A stretch of 64,000 nt of DNA from Pseudomonas sp. H9 (GTDB lineage: Bacteria > Pseudomonadota > Gammaproteobacteria > Pseudomonadales > Pseudomonadaceae), in assembly GCF_004353925.1 (NCBI RefSeq), contig NZ_SMOK01000008.1, forward strand, positions 62,001-126,000, in the 5' to 3' direction. Made by a program: the position numbers and the translations under genes. The notes under the pieces were generated by a model. The model did no database searches and was not told the origin of the DNA. It saw only the letters and a program-made list of their open reading frames with translations. Shown piece by piece: positions 9,807-18,514 of this stretch; positions within the stretch are counted from its first letter, which is position 1, and every line of letters starts with the position of its first letter.

Positions 9807-9822
9807 CCTCACTATACTGAGG
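9807..9822 (+). promoter_or_regulatory. Candidate RpoS-type -10 within a small palindrome
   Basis: CTATACT at 9812-9818 matches the Pseudomonas RpoS -10 consensus and lies inside the inverted repeat CCTCA-CTATAC-TGAGG. It sits 39 bases before the PilZ protein's start codon. No good -35 is visible, which is common for RpoS promoters. The palindrome could also be a repressor site. Confidence 0.4.
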
Positions 9823-9856
9823 CGAACAAGGTCAAAAAATCGACACGGAGTCGATC

Positions 9857-10303
9857 ATGCGTGGTTACTTGCCTCACCCGGACGATATCCCGGTCGAACT
9901 GGCCCTACGCCCGTCGCCCAGCTTGTTCCGTCAGCGTTTGCACACTATCAGCCTGGGCGGAATCGCCTGCAACCACCCCCGTGCCTACCGCCGCGGCATG
10001 GCCGTCGAAATGATCATCCCCTCCCTTGGCGAGTCGGCGCGTTACCCCGGTTACATCGCCTGGTGCCAGAAACAACAGCAAGGATACCGGGTCGGCATCG
10101 CCTTCATTGATGAGCAGGCGCTGTTTGGCGCCAGAATGTGTGAGCAGATTTGCCAGATCCAGCACCTCTACCAGCAACAGACACTGGATGAAGCCACCCC
10201 GCCTGACCTCGATGCCCTCGCCCGGCAATGGGTCAGCCTGCATGCCGGCGAGTTCTCTGAAGCCAACCTTGAAGCTACCCATACCCGACAGATTCTCATT
10301 TAG
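9857..10303 (+). CDS. PilZ domain protein (probable c-di-GMP effector)
   Basis: The 148-residue protein fits a PilZ domain. RQRLHTISLGGIAC supplies the Arg-rich start and the [D/N]xSxxG-like element (here ISLGG), and PSLGESARYPGYIAWCQ is the following beta-barrel region. The motif is somewhat diverged because the Asp/Asn before Ser is Ile/Thr in context, so c-di-GMP binding is likely but not certain. GGAG precedes ATG 9857. No enzymatic domain is fused, so it would act through a protein partner. It diverges from the PanE-like gene. Confidence 0.7.
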   Translation: MRGYLPHPDDIPVELALRPSPSLFRQRLHTISLGGIACNHPRAYRRGMAVEMIIPSLGESARYPGYIAWCQKQQQGYRVGIAFIDEQALFGARMCEQICQIQHLYQQQTLDEATPPDLDALARQWVSLHAGEFSEANLEATHTRQILI

Positions 10304-10322
10304 GGCTAAAAACCTTGCACAG

Positions 10323-10359
10323 ATGGGCTTTCACCCGCAGGAAAGCGGGCGCTACCCAT
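10323..10359 (+). other. Nested hairpin in the intergenic region before the DAHP synthase gene
   Basis: An outer arm pair ATGGG (10323-10327) / CCCAT (10355-10359) encloses CCCGC (10334-10338) / GCGGG (10345-10349). A second weaker pairing, CTCCCCG with CGGGGA, lies nearer the start codon. This 169-base gap is the only space for the aroF promoter and leader. No T run follows, so it is not a standard terminator. No TyrR-type box was recognised. Confidence 0.35.
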
Positions 10360-10472
10360 TGTCGAACAACGGTGTAACGCGCTAAGGTTCCGCTCCCCGC
10401 TGCGTTCAATCTTGCTGCTCCGCCGCACGGGGATCGCTGGCGGCCGGCACCCGTGACCTGACGAGTAACACG

Positions 10473-11549
10473 ATGGCTGATTTACCGATCGATGACCTAA
10501 ACGTTGCCTCCAACGAGACCTTGATCACCCCCGATCAGCTCAAGAAGGAAATCCCCCTGAGCGCCACTGCGCTCAAGACCGTGACAGCGGGCCGTGAAGT
10601 GGTGCGCAATATCCTCGACGGCAAGGATCATCGCCTGTTCGTGGTGATCGGTCCCTGCTCGATCCATGACATCAAAGCCGCCCATGAGTACGCCGAGCGT
10701 CTCAAGACCCTGGCCGTCGAAGTATCCGACACCCTGTACCTGGTCATGCGCGTGTACTTCGAGAAGCCACGCACCACGGTCGGCTGGAAAGGCCTGATCA
10801 ACGACCCGTACCTCGACGACTCGTTCAAGATTCAAGACGGCTTGCACATTGGTCGCCAACTGCTGCTGGACCTGGCGGAAATGGGCCTGCCAACGGCGAC
10901 CGAAGCCCTCGACCCGATTTCGCCGCAATACCTGCAAGACCTGATCAGCTGGTCGGCGATCGGCGCACGGACCACCGAATCCCAGACTCACCGTGAAATG
11001 GCCTCTGGCCTGTCTTCGGCAGTAGGCTTCAAGAACGGTACCGATGGCGGCCTGACAGTCGCGATCAACGCCCTGCAGTCGGTTTCCAGCCCGCATCGTT
11101 TCCTCGGGATCAACCAGGAAGGCGGCGTATCGATCGTCACCACCAAAGGCAACGCCTACGGTCACGTTGTACTGCGCGGTGGTAATGGCAAACCGAACTA
11201 CGATTCCGTCAGTGTTGCTCTGTGTGAACAGGCGCTGACCAAGGCCAAGATCAAACCGAACATCATGGTCGACTGCAGCCACGCCAACTCCAACAAGGAT
11301 CCGGCCCTGCAGCCATTGGTGATGGAAAACGTTGCCAACCAGATCCTCGAAGGCAACCAGTCGATCATCGGCCTGATGGTGGAAAGTCACCTGAACTGGG
11401 GCTGCCAGGCAATTCCGAAAGACCTCAACGACCTGCAGTACGGTGTATCGATCACCGACGCCTGCATTGACTGGGATGCTACCGAGAAGACCCTGCGCAG
11501 CATGCACGCCAAGCTCAAGGACGTACTGCCCAAGCGCAATCGCGCCTAA
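10473..11549 (+). CDS. aroF: 3-deoxy-7-phosphoheptulonate synthase (DAHP synthase), class I
   Basis: The enzyme condenses phosphoenolpyruvate with erythrose 4-phosphate, the first step of the shikimate pathway. The 358-residue length fits class I AroF/G/H enzymes. Visible motifs are VVIGPCSIHD (about 52-61), KPRTTVGWKGLINDP (PEP/metal loop), IGARTTESQTHRE, the NGTDGG segment, and VDCSHANSNKDP near the C terminus. Sequence reading alone does not tell which amino acid inhibits it; P. putida and P. aeruginosa orthologues at this locus are usually called aroF. The gene stands alone with a structured 169-base leader. Confidence 0.9.
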   Translation: MADLPIDDLNVASNETLITPDQLKKEIPLSATALKTVTAGREVVRNILDGKDHRLFVVIGPCSIHDIKAAHEYAERLKTLAVEVSDTLYLVMRVYFEKPRTTVGWKGLINDPYLDDSFKIQDGLHIGRQLLLDLAEMGLPTATEALDPISPQYLQDLISWSAIGARTTESQTHREMASGLSSAVGFKNGTDGGLTVAINALQSVSSPHRFLGINQEGGVSIVTTKGNAYGHVVLRGGNGKPNYDSVSVALCEQALTKAKIKPNIMVDCSHANSNKDPALQPLVMENVANQILEGNQSIIGLMVESHLNWGCQAIPKDLNDLQYGVSITDACIDWDATEKTLRSMHAKLKDVLPKRNRA

Positions 11550-11574
11550 CTGGAAGATAGATGGGGCAGGTTCG

Positions 11575-11649
11575 CTGTAGGAGCGGGCTTGCCCCGCAAT
11601 GCGACGTTACTGATAAAGATCAGATCGCAGGACAAGCCCGCCCCTACCA
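11575..11649. repeat. REP pair (imperfect)
   Basis: GTAGGAGCGGGCTTG at 11577-11591 pairs with CAAGCCCGCCCCTAC at 11633-11647 with one mismatch, around a 41-base spacer. It lies between the aroF stop and the convergent GNAT gene. Confidence 0.85.
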
Positions 11650-11662
11650 GAAATCGCGATTC

Positions 11663-11944
11663 TCAGGCCTTGGTGGAGTGCCGCTGCTGGCGCTCCATGT
11701 AACGTTCCACGTACGAGCATGACGGAATCACGGTGTAGCCCATGTCTTCTGCGTACTGCAACGCCTTTTCGGTCAATGCCGCAGCAATACCCCGGCCCCG
11801 CAACGCATTGGGAACAAATGTGCGGTAGATATCCAGGGTTTGCTTACCCAGGTCCATGTAGGTCAGGTAAGCACGATGACCGTCCACACTGGTCTCGAAT
11901 TGATGACCAGCCTGGTCATGGTGGATGGACAACGCCTCGCTCAT
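11663..11944 (-). CDS. GNAT-like N-acetyltransferase (YjdJ/Gtt1-type, small)
   Basis: The 93-residue protein matches the small GNAT family with a minimal acetyl-CoA fold. Its features are AYLTYMDLGKQTLDIYRTFVP, then PNALRGRGIAAALTEKALQYA, which is the R/QxxGxG/A coenzyme A loop, then a short C-terminal strand with PSCSYV. The substrate is unknown. I chose ATG 11944 because GAGGAG lies five bases upstream; the GTG at 11947 is too close to it. Two short unannotated frames lie immediately upstream on the same strand (11982-12214), and they could share its transcript. Confidence 0.8.
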   Translation of the reverse strand: MSEALSIHHDQAGHQFETSVDGHRAYLTYMDLGKQTLDIYRTFVPNALRGRGIAAALTEKALQYAEDMGYTVIPSCSYVERYMERQQRHSTKA

Positions 11945-11981
11945 CACTACTCCTCGCGGGTCTTTTGATCTGACCCCTACC

Positions 11982-12110
11982 TTACCGATGTTTGTCCGGC
12001 GAAGGAACCTCTACGCCACCCCGTGCCCGTTTGGACAGCAAGAACAGCTTGGTCGTTCTCTGGCTAAAGAGCACGTACAAATAGTAGGCGCCCAGTGCCC
12101 GGATGCTCAA
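11982..12110 (-). CDS. Small unannotated ORF, 42 residues, second half of a possible split small protein
   Basis: A TTG at 12110 overlaps the TGA stop of the upstream small frame (TTGA). The product would begin (L/M)SIRALGAYYLYVLFSQ and continue TTKLFLLSKRARGG, a plausible amphipathic or membrane-associated small protein. It ends at TAA 11984-11982, 37 bases before the GNAT start. Its composition looks coding-like, yet the weak start codon and overlap suggest it is the downstream part of one gene broken by a one-base difference. I recognise no family. Confidence 0.4.
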   Translation of the reverse strand: MSIRALGAYYLYVLFSQRTTKLFLLSKRARGGVEVPSPDKHR

Positions 12111-12214
12111 GGTGTCTGGTCGCAAATTTCCCGCACTTTCAGCCAGCGATCCAGGCTGCGCGCGGCGGCCTGAACAGTTGCCGGATGTTGTAGTGCTATG
12201 ACGTTGGATGACAC
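12107..12214 (-). CDS. Small unannotated ORF, 35 residues, first half of a possible split small protein
   Basis: GTG at 12214 opens MSSNVIALQHPATVQ, followed by AARSLDRWLKVREICDQTP and TGA. A weak GGTGA lies upstream of the start. The Arg/Leu/Trp-rich helix looks like real protein and continues naturally into the next frame if one base is added near the TGA. No family recognised. It diverges from the oprI upstream region. Confidence 0.4.
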   Translation of the reverse strand: MSSNVIALQHPATVQAAARSLDRWLKVREICDQTP

Positions 12215-12251
12215 TTTAAGTCACCGTTAGTTCAACAAAAAAACACACTTG

Positions 12252-12337
12252 CTACACTTGAATACAGCCGCCGCGGCGGCGCCTTCCACAGTTTTTTTAC
12301 AAAGGCTGTGTAGGTCCCGGGACAGGCGTATTTTTTT
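12252..12337 (+). ncRNA. Candidate small RNA with RpoS-type promoter upstream of oprI
   Basis: CTACACTT at 12252-12259 matches the RpoS -10 consensus. About six bases later begins a stretch with three structural signals. The first is the perfect palindrome GCCGCCGCGGCGGC. The second is a hairpin in which CCTTCCACAG pairs with CTGTGTAGG around a T-rich loop. The third is TCCCGGGA, followed by a run of seven T at 12331-12337. Expected size is about 70 nucleotides. Alternatively this is the upper part of a long oprI leader. I cannot assign a known sRNA family with confidence. Confidence 0.4.
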
Positions 12338-12453
12338 GCAGTTCTTGCGCTCTGTCAGTTTACTTACTACAAGTAATGGGTACTATGTACACCGGCTAGT
12401 TTCTCTTTGCTGAGAGATGGCTATTTAATAGAAAGTCCTTGAAGGGGAACACG

Positions 12454-12705
12454 ATGAACAACGTTCTGAAATTTTCTGCTCTGGCTCTGGCCGCAGTTCT
12501 GGCTACCGGTTGCAGCAGCGTCTCCAAAGAAACCGAAGCTCGTCTGACCGCTACTGAAGACGCAGCTGCTCGTGCACAAGCTCGCGCTGACGAAGCCTAC
12601 CGCAAAGCTGACGACGCTCTGGCTGCTGCTCAAAAAGCACAACAGACCGCTGACGAAGCTAACGAGCGCGCTCTGCGTATGCTGGACAAAGCCAGCCGTA
12701 AGTAA
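12454..12705 (+). CDS. oprI: Major outer-membrane lipoprotein OprI (Lpp-like)
   Basis: OprI is the abundant small murein-type lipoprotein of Pseudomonas. The 83-residue precursor has the signal [20 protein letters not shown] with the lipobox LATGC. The mature part is a heptad-rich Ala/Asp/Glu/Arg helix (trimeric coiled coil) ending ASRK, with the terminal Lys that in Lpp is joined to peptidoglycan. Codon use is strongly restricted (CTG, GCT, GAC, CGT), as expected for a very highly expressed gene. ATG 12454 follows AAGGGGA; the frame opens earlier with TTG 12439 but without support. An L,D-transpeptidase gene lies convergently downstream. Confidence 0.97.
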   Translation: MNNVLKFSALALAAVLATGCSSVSKETEARLTATEDAAARAQARADEAYRKADDALAAAQKAQQTADEANERALRMLDKASRK

Positions 12706-12730
12706 TTATCCCTCGGGATTTTTATTTGGA

Positions 12731-12758
12731 GCCGACCCACTTGTGGGTCGGCTTTTTT
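12731..12758 (+). terminator. Rho-independent terminator of oprI
   Basis: GCCGACCCA and TGGGTCGGC form a perfect nine-base stem around CTTG, followed by six T. It is placed 25 bases after the oprI stop. Confidence 0.95.
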
Positions 12759-12813
12759 ATGCGCGCTTTACGGGGTTTCGGAAGTATTGACTGTGGTTCT
12801 GACGCTGTGAACT

Positions 12814-13135
12814 GTGAGTTTATCCATTTGATGTAGTGCCTGTGCCGGCCCCTTCCACCCTTACGGCATTGCTCCCATGAGGACCGCGCTAACGAGCCCT
12901 CCATGGCCCGAAGCGCTTGCAAAGCAAAGCAACAGACCGCCGTAATTATGGCTATCAAAGATAACGCCAGTGCAGGCGCTGCCCGTAACTTTGCGACTTT
13001 AGGAGGCCGCGCGGGCCTGGAAGGCGCCGGAGCCGAGGGGACCCGGAGCGAAGCGCAGGGTCGAATGAAGGGGCCAGCACAGCCACTACATCAAATGGAT
13101 AAGCTCACTTCGTTACCCACAAGAAAGTAACCCAC
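12814..13135. repeat. Dispersed intergenic element with 42-base inverted arms
   Basis: Arms at 12814-12855 and 13067-13108 are inverted repeats matching at 39 of 42 positions; each contains TTATCCATTTGATGTAGTG or its complement. The interior of about 210 bases is GC-rich with short frames but no convincing gene. Just outside the right arm is TTCGTTACCCACAAGAAAG, a string I recall next to similar sequences in many Pseudomonas genomes. It behaves like a decayed or non-autonomous mobile element (MITE-like) inserted between oprI and the L,D-transpeptidase gene. No transposase remnant was identified. Confidence 0.6.
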
Positions 13136-13145
13136 AGAAACGACA

Positions 13146-13167
13146 AGGCCTGCACAATGGCAGGCCT
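13146..13167 (-). terminator. Hairpin after the L,D-transpeptidase gene
   Basis: AGGCCTGC and GCAGGCCT form a perfect eight-base stem around ACAATG, 28 bases beyond the stop codon of the minus-strand gene. The following bases are only moderately T-rich on that strand. Confidence 0.55.
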
Positions 13168-13194
13168 CGACTACATCAATCCAGCGAAAGCCGA

Positions 13195-14166
13195 CTACAG
13201 ATCCAGCGGTACGCTTGAAACCATAGGTTGCTGCTGACCTGTGGTCGGCACGGCGATTTCTACCGGCATACCGTCTTCAGCGGCCACCACATCACGCACC
13301 ATGTCCCAGTTCATACGCAGGTTGTTCGCCAGGTCTTCACGCTTGAGCAACGCGTTGATCACTGCGGTGTGCTTGTCGACTACCGATGGGTCGCCTTTGT
13401 CGTCCAGCGGCGTGTGCGCCTCAAGATAGACCTTGCCAGCACTCAAGCCAAACTTGTAAGGCTCGTTGATGATGCGCACCGAAACACCGACCGGGGCCAT
13501 CTTGGCCAGTTCCAGTACGTTGTTGTTGAACATACGGAAGCAACCATGGCTGGTACGCATGCCAATGCCGAACTTTTTGTTCGAACCATGAATCAGGTAA
13601 CCCGGTACACCCAAGGTGAACTTGAACGGGCCCAGTGGGTTATCGGGACCTGCAGGTACCACGGTGGGCAGGATGTCACCGTCCGCAGCGTGCTCCTTGC
13701 GGATCGAGGCTGGCGGCGTCCAGGTCGGGTTTGGCGTTTTAGCTGTCACCTTGGTATTGGCAATCGGCGACCCCCAACCTTCACGACCGATACCCAGCGG
13801 ATAGGTATGAACCACGTTCTGCCCTTTCGGGTAGTAGTACATACGGTACTCGGCCAGGTTGATGACGATACCTTCACGCGGGCCTGGCGGCAGGATGAAA
13901 CGGGTCGGCAGAATGATCTCGGTACCAGCACCCGGCAACCAGGGATCGACACCCGGGTTGGCGGCGATCATTTCCAGGTAGCCCAGGTCATTGGCCGTGC
14001 CGATGTCGGCGAAGGTGTCTTCGTACTTGGCCTTGATCACCTGGACCTGGCCAATGACGTCTTCGCCAGGCGGTGGCAGGGGAAACTCCAACGCAGCAGC
14101 AGGACCTGCCGCCAGCAGGGCGGCCAGGGACAGGCAACGGGTGACGGCGGGAAAGCGCGGCAACAT
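13195..14166 (-). CDS. L,D-transpeptidase (YkuD domain) with LysM-like domain
   Basis: The 323-residue precursor has a signal peptide ending ALLAAGPAAA near residue 25. A LysM-like region (about 38-92) is followed by a YkuD domain with His193 in LIHGSN and the nucleophile Cys209 in TSHGCFRM. Such enzymes act in the periplasm, forming 3-3 cross-links or attaching Lpp-type lipoproteins to peptidoglycan (ErfK/YbiS/YcfS type). The layout is like E. coli LdtA/B/C, and the gene sits beside oprI, whose product ends in Lys, so OprI anchoring is a reasonable inference. The start MLPRFPAVTRCLSL gives a normal signal peptide. Confidence 0.88.
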   Translation of the reverse strand: MLPRFPAVTRCLSLAALLAAGPAAALEFPLPPPGEDVIGQVQVIKAKYEDTFADIGTANDLGYLEMIAANPGVDPWLPGAGTEIILPTRFILPPGPREGIVINLAEYRMYYYPKGQNVVHTYPLGIGREGWGSPIANTKVTAKTPNPTWTPPASIRKEHAADGDILPTVVPAGPDNPLGPFKFTLGVPGYLIHGSNKKFGIGMRTSHGCFRMFNNNVLELAKMAPVGVSVRIINEPYKFGLSAGKVYLEAHTPLDDKGDPSVVDKHTAVINALLKREDLANNLRMNWDMVRDVVAAEDGMPVEIAVPTTGQQQPMVSSVPLDL

Positions 14167-14287
14167 CCGGGAAATCCTTCGCTAATTCAGTGAGGTCAAG
14201 ACGACGATTGTACACCGCCCCCAGCACAATCGGGAGTGATCCGGGCGGTTCAAGGCAGGGTAAAGGATGAAAGGCTATTTCCAGCTG

Positions 14288-14569
14288 TTACAGCTCGGGC
14301 CAAACCGGCCGTGTTCCACGGCGCTGGGCATCGAGAATCGCCCGGCACAGCGAACACAGGCGCCGATCACGGTAGATAGCGCGCTCGACGGCTGACCAGC
14401 GCGGTTGCGCAGGCAATAGCGTGCCACACAAGGTACGGTCAGCCGAGCCCCCCAGTTCTAACTGGCGGGCGACAAGATGGACGCGGATCTCCTGGCAGGC
14501 GAACAGGTCAAGCTGTTCGTCAGGCTCGATCAATTGATAGGCAAACAGGGACCAGGCGGGACGCGGCAT
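14288..14569 (-). CDS. Conserved hypothetical protein with CxxC pairs
   Basis: I do not recognise a function. The 93-residue protein has FACQEIRVHLVARQLELGG, then RTLCGTLL, then RRLCSLCRAILDA near the C terminus. The Cys residues, especially the CSLC pair, could bind zinc. ATG 14569 is preferred because GGAG lies six bases upstream; the TTG at 14581 would make this GGAG part of the coding sequence. It sits between the L,D-transpeptidase and tesA, all on the minus strand. I recall an uncharacterised gene at the same place in P. aeruginosa. Confidence 0.65.
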   Translation of the reverse strand: MPRPAWSLFAYQLIEPDEQLDLFACQEIRVHLVARQLELGGSADRTLCGTLLPAQPRWSAVERAIYRDRRLCSLCRAILDAQRRGTRPVWPEL

Positions 14570-14625
14570 CGGGGGCTCCAAATCGGGGGCGCCACATTAG
14601 CCGAAAGCCGGTCAGTATAAAAGCG

Positions 14626-15231
14626 TCAGAGTAGCGGTTTTAGCTGCGGCCAGGCATTTTCCAGCAATCGCGGCTGGGCACTCGGCCGTGGATGGATGCC
14701 ATCGGCCTGCATCAGCTCGGGCACCCCGCCCACCCCCTCAAGGAAAAACGGCACCAGCGGCACCTGTTTATCACGTTGCAGATCGGAATAGACCTGAGCG
14801 AACGCATCGGTGTAACGCTTGCCGTAGTTAGGCGGCAAACGCATGCCCAGCAACAGCACCTTGGCCCCGGCTGCGCGGGACGCGTCGATCATCGAAGCAA
14901 GATTTTGTTGCAATTGCTTGGGCGCCTGCCCGCGCAGGCCATCATTGCCACCCAATTCGAGCACCACCAGGGCCGGCTTGTACTCTGAAAGCAGCGCCGG
15001 TAGCCGCGCCTGGCCCCCTGCGCTGGTGTCGCCATTGATCGAGGCATTGACCACTTTGGCGTCTATGCCCTCGGTTTCAAGCCGCTGCTCCAGCAAGGCA
15101 ACCCAACCCGCTTGGCTATCCATGCCGAAACCGGCGCTGATACTATCGCCGACAACCAGCACGGTACCTGCTACTGCACTTTGCGCCAGGCCGATCAAGA
15201 CCAGGCCAGCACTCAATAACCCTACTCGCAT
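14626..15231 (-). CDS. tesA: Acyl-CoA thioesterase I / lysophospholipase / arylesterase TesA
   Basis: TesA is a periplasmic SGNH/GDSL hydrolase cleaving acyl thioesters and esters. The 201-residue precursor begins MRVGLLSAGLVLIGL with cleavage near AVAG. Block I is VVGDSISAGFG with nucleophile Ser30; block III is ELGGNDGLRG; and DGIHP near the C terminus carries the catalytic Asp and His. ATG 15231 has GGAGA six bases upstream; earlier in-frame ATGs lack a site. Its start codon is only ten bases from the divergent ABC transporter gene. The same tesA/ybbA divergence exists in E. coli. Confidence 0.93.
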   Translation of the reverse strand: MRVGLLSAGLVLIGLAQSAVAGTVLVVGDSISAGFGMDSQAGWVALLEQRLETEGIDAKVVNASINGDTSAGGQARLPALLSEYKPALVVLELGGNDGLRGQAPKQLQQNLASMIDASRAAGAKVLLLGMRLPPNYGKRYTDAFAQVYSDLQRDKQVPLVPFFLEGVGGVPELMQADGIHPRPSAQPRLLENAWPQLKPLL

Positions 15232-15241
15232 CGGATTCTCC

Positions 15242-15924
<683 letters not shown>

Positions 15925-15925
<1 letters not shown>

Positions 15926-18435
15926 TGGCCCGCCTGCCGTTTTTACGCCTGTTCGCCCTGGCGCTACGCCAGCTGCTACGCGACGCCCGTGCCGGTGAGT
16001 TGCGAGTGCTGTTTTTTGCCCTGCTGGTCGCGGTGGCTACCAGCACCGCCATCGGCTACTTTGGGGCCCGCCTCAATGGCGCCATGCTGCTGCGGGCAAC
16101 CGAGTTCCTCGGCGCTGACCTGGTACTGCAAGGCAGCTCCCCTGCCCGCCCCGAGCAAGTGGTCAGTGGCCAATCCGCTGGACTGCAGCATGCCCAGGTC
16201 GTCGAATTCTCCAGCGTGATTGCCACCGACAACGGCATCCAGCTCTCCAGTGTCAAAGCCGCCGACAACGCTTATCCGCTGCGTGGCGAGTTGCGCAGCG
16301 CCGCTGAACCCTATGCCAGCGAAACCCCCGGAGGCGGTCCGGCACCAGGCGAGGCCTGGGTCGAGCCGCGACTACTGGCGGCCCTGGGCCTGAAGATTGG
16401 CGACAGCATCGATGTAGGCATGAAAACCCTGCGCATGAGCCGGGTACTGACCTACGAGCCTGACCGCGCCGGCAATTTCTACAGCCTGACCCCACGCGTA
16501 TTGATCAACCTGGCCGACCTCGACGCCACCGGCGTGGTACAACCGGGCAGCCGGGTTACCTATCGCGAGCTGTGGCGGGGTGAGCCCGAAGCGTTGGCGC
16601 GCTACCGCGACAGCGTCAGCAAAGATCTGGCACCGAACCAGCGCCTGCAAGACTCAAAAGACGGCAACCGGCAGATCGGCGGCGCCCTGGGCAAAGCCGA
16701 GCGTTACCTGAACATGGCAAGCCTGGTGGCCGTGCTGCTGGCCGGTGTGGCCGTCGCCCTGTCGGCCAGTCGCTTTGCTGTCCGGCGATTCGACGCCAGT
16801 GCCCTGTTACGCTGCCTGGGCCTGTCGCGTCGCCAGGCGCTGAGCCTGTTCTGCCTGCAACTGGCAATCCTCGGCAGCCTGGCCGCCGTCAGTGGTGCCC
16901 TGCTCGGCTGGCTGGCACAGCTGGGCCTGTTCAAATTGCTCCAAGGCCTGATGCCTGCCCAGATTCCTCCGGGCGGGCTGGCACCAGCACTGGCCGGGGT
17001 TGCCACCGGGCTGGTGGCCCTGGCCGGCTTCGCCCTGCCACCTTTGGCAGCTTTGGGGCGCGTACCCCCTTTGCGGGTACTGCGCCGCGATCTGCTGCCC
17101 GTACCACCGAGCAGCTGGCTGGTGTACGGCGCGGCCCTGCTTGCCCTGGGGCTGATCATGTGGCGTTTGAGCCTGGATTTGCTGCTGACCTTTGCCCTGC
17201 TCGGCGGCGGTCTGGTGGCGGCGGTGCTACTCGGCGGTCTGCTGTTGCTCGGTTTGCGCAGCCTGCGGCGCCTGTTGGCCGGCTCCCCCCTGGCCTGGCG
17301 CCTGGGCCTCGGACAACTGCTGCGCCACCCATTGGCCGCAGCCGGACAGTCCCTGGCCTTTGGCCTGATTCTGTTGGCCATGGCCCTAATTGCCCTGCTG
17401 CGCGCTGAACTGCTCGACACCTGGCAGAACCAGCTGCCTAAAGACGCGCCGAACTACTTCGCCCTGAATATCCTGCCCGACGACAAAAACACCTTCGCGC
17501 AACGCCTGAACGAATTCTCCGCCGAAGCCGCGCCACTCTATCCAGTCATTCCCGGACGCCTGACGGACATCAACGATCAGCCCGTCAAGCAAATCGTCAG
17601 CAAGGAGTCCACGGGCGATCGCGCGGTACAACGCGACCTGAGCCTGACCTGGGCAGCCGAACTGCCTCAGGGTAACGCCCTGAGTGAAGGCGCGTGGTGG
17701 CAGGCCAGCCCTGAAGCCAGCAGCGCACTGCCGGGCGTGTCGGTAGAGTCCGAACTGGCGCAAAGCCTCAAGCTCAAACTCGGCGACCGCCTCACTTTCA
17801 ACATCGGCGGCCAGCAGCGCCAGGCCGTGGTCACCAGCTTGCGCACCGTCAACTGGGACAGCTTCCAGCCCAACTTCTACATGATCTTCCAGCCGGGCAC
17901 CCTGCAAGACCTGCCCACCACCTACCTGACCAGCTTCTTCCTCGCCCCCGGCCACGATCAGCAAGTAGTAGCCCTGTCACGGGCCTTTCCGGCCGTGACC
18001 ATCCTCCAGGTCGATGCCTTGCTGGAGCAACTGCGCAGCATCCTCGCCCAGGTCACCCTGGCCGTGGAGTATGTACTGTTGTTTGTGCTGGCTGCGGGCC
18101 TGGCCGTGCTGTTCGCCGGTCTGCAGGCCACACTGGACGAGCGTATTCGCCAAGGCGCACTGCTCCGGGCGCTCGGCGCCGGGCGTGCCCTGCTGATCAA
18201 GGCACGGCGCATCGAATTCGGGTTGCTGGGCGCCGCCAGCGGCCTGTTGGCAGCCATCGGTTGCGAACTGATCACCCTGCTGTTGTACCGTTACGCCTTC
18301 GACCTGAGCTGGAGCCCGCATCCGTGGCTATTGTTGCTGCCGGTGATCGGTGCGCTACTGGTGGGTGGAGCCGGAGTCTATGGCACCCGCCGGGCGCTCA
18401 ATGCCAGCCCGCTGAAGGTGCTGCGCGAAGGTTGA
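15925..18435 (+). CDS. ybbP: FtsX-like ABC transporter permease (YbbP)
   Basis: The 836-residue inner-membrane protein has an N-terminal helix (about 22-42), a large periplasmic domain, and three or more hydrophobic segments around 265-460. A central run of helices follows, then a second periplasmic domain, and a C-terminal FtsX block with ALGAGRALLIKARRIEFG and the closing LNASPLKVLREG. The size and two-FtsX-block layout fit YbbP rather than LolC/E, which are about half as long. It is coupled to the ATPase gene by a one-base overlap. In this superfamily it would work as a mechanotransmitter or lipid/protein extractor rather than a classical importer. Confidence 0.88.
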
Positions 18436-18514
18436 TCGCCAGCGTGTAGTGGTTATGCGGTATCGTTAGACGCCTGAACACTGCTCGCCATACCTGACCA
18501 ATGAAGGACGACGC

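Noticed and set aside
10323..10385. A 20-codon frame (MGFHPQESGRYPLSNNGVTR) before aroF as an attenuator leader peptide.
   Set aside because: It has one Phe and one Tyr only, no run of aromatic codons, no ribosome site, and no terminator/antiterminator pair could be drawn.
12903..13130. A 75-codon plus-strand frame inside the inverted-repeat element.
   Set aside because: It spans the repeat interior and one arm, has composition set by the repeat, and lacks a ribosome site and any family.
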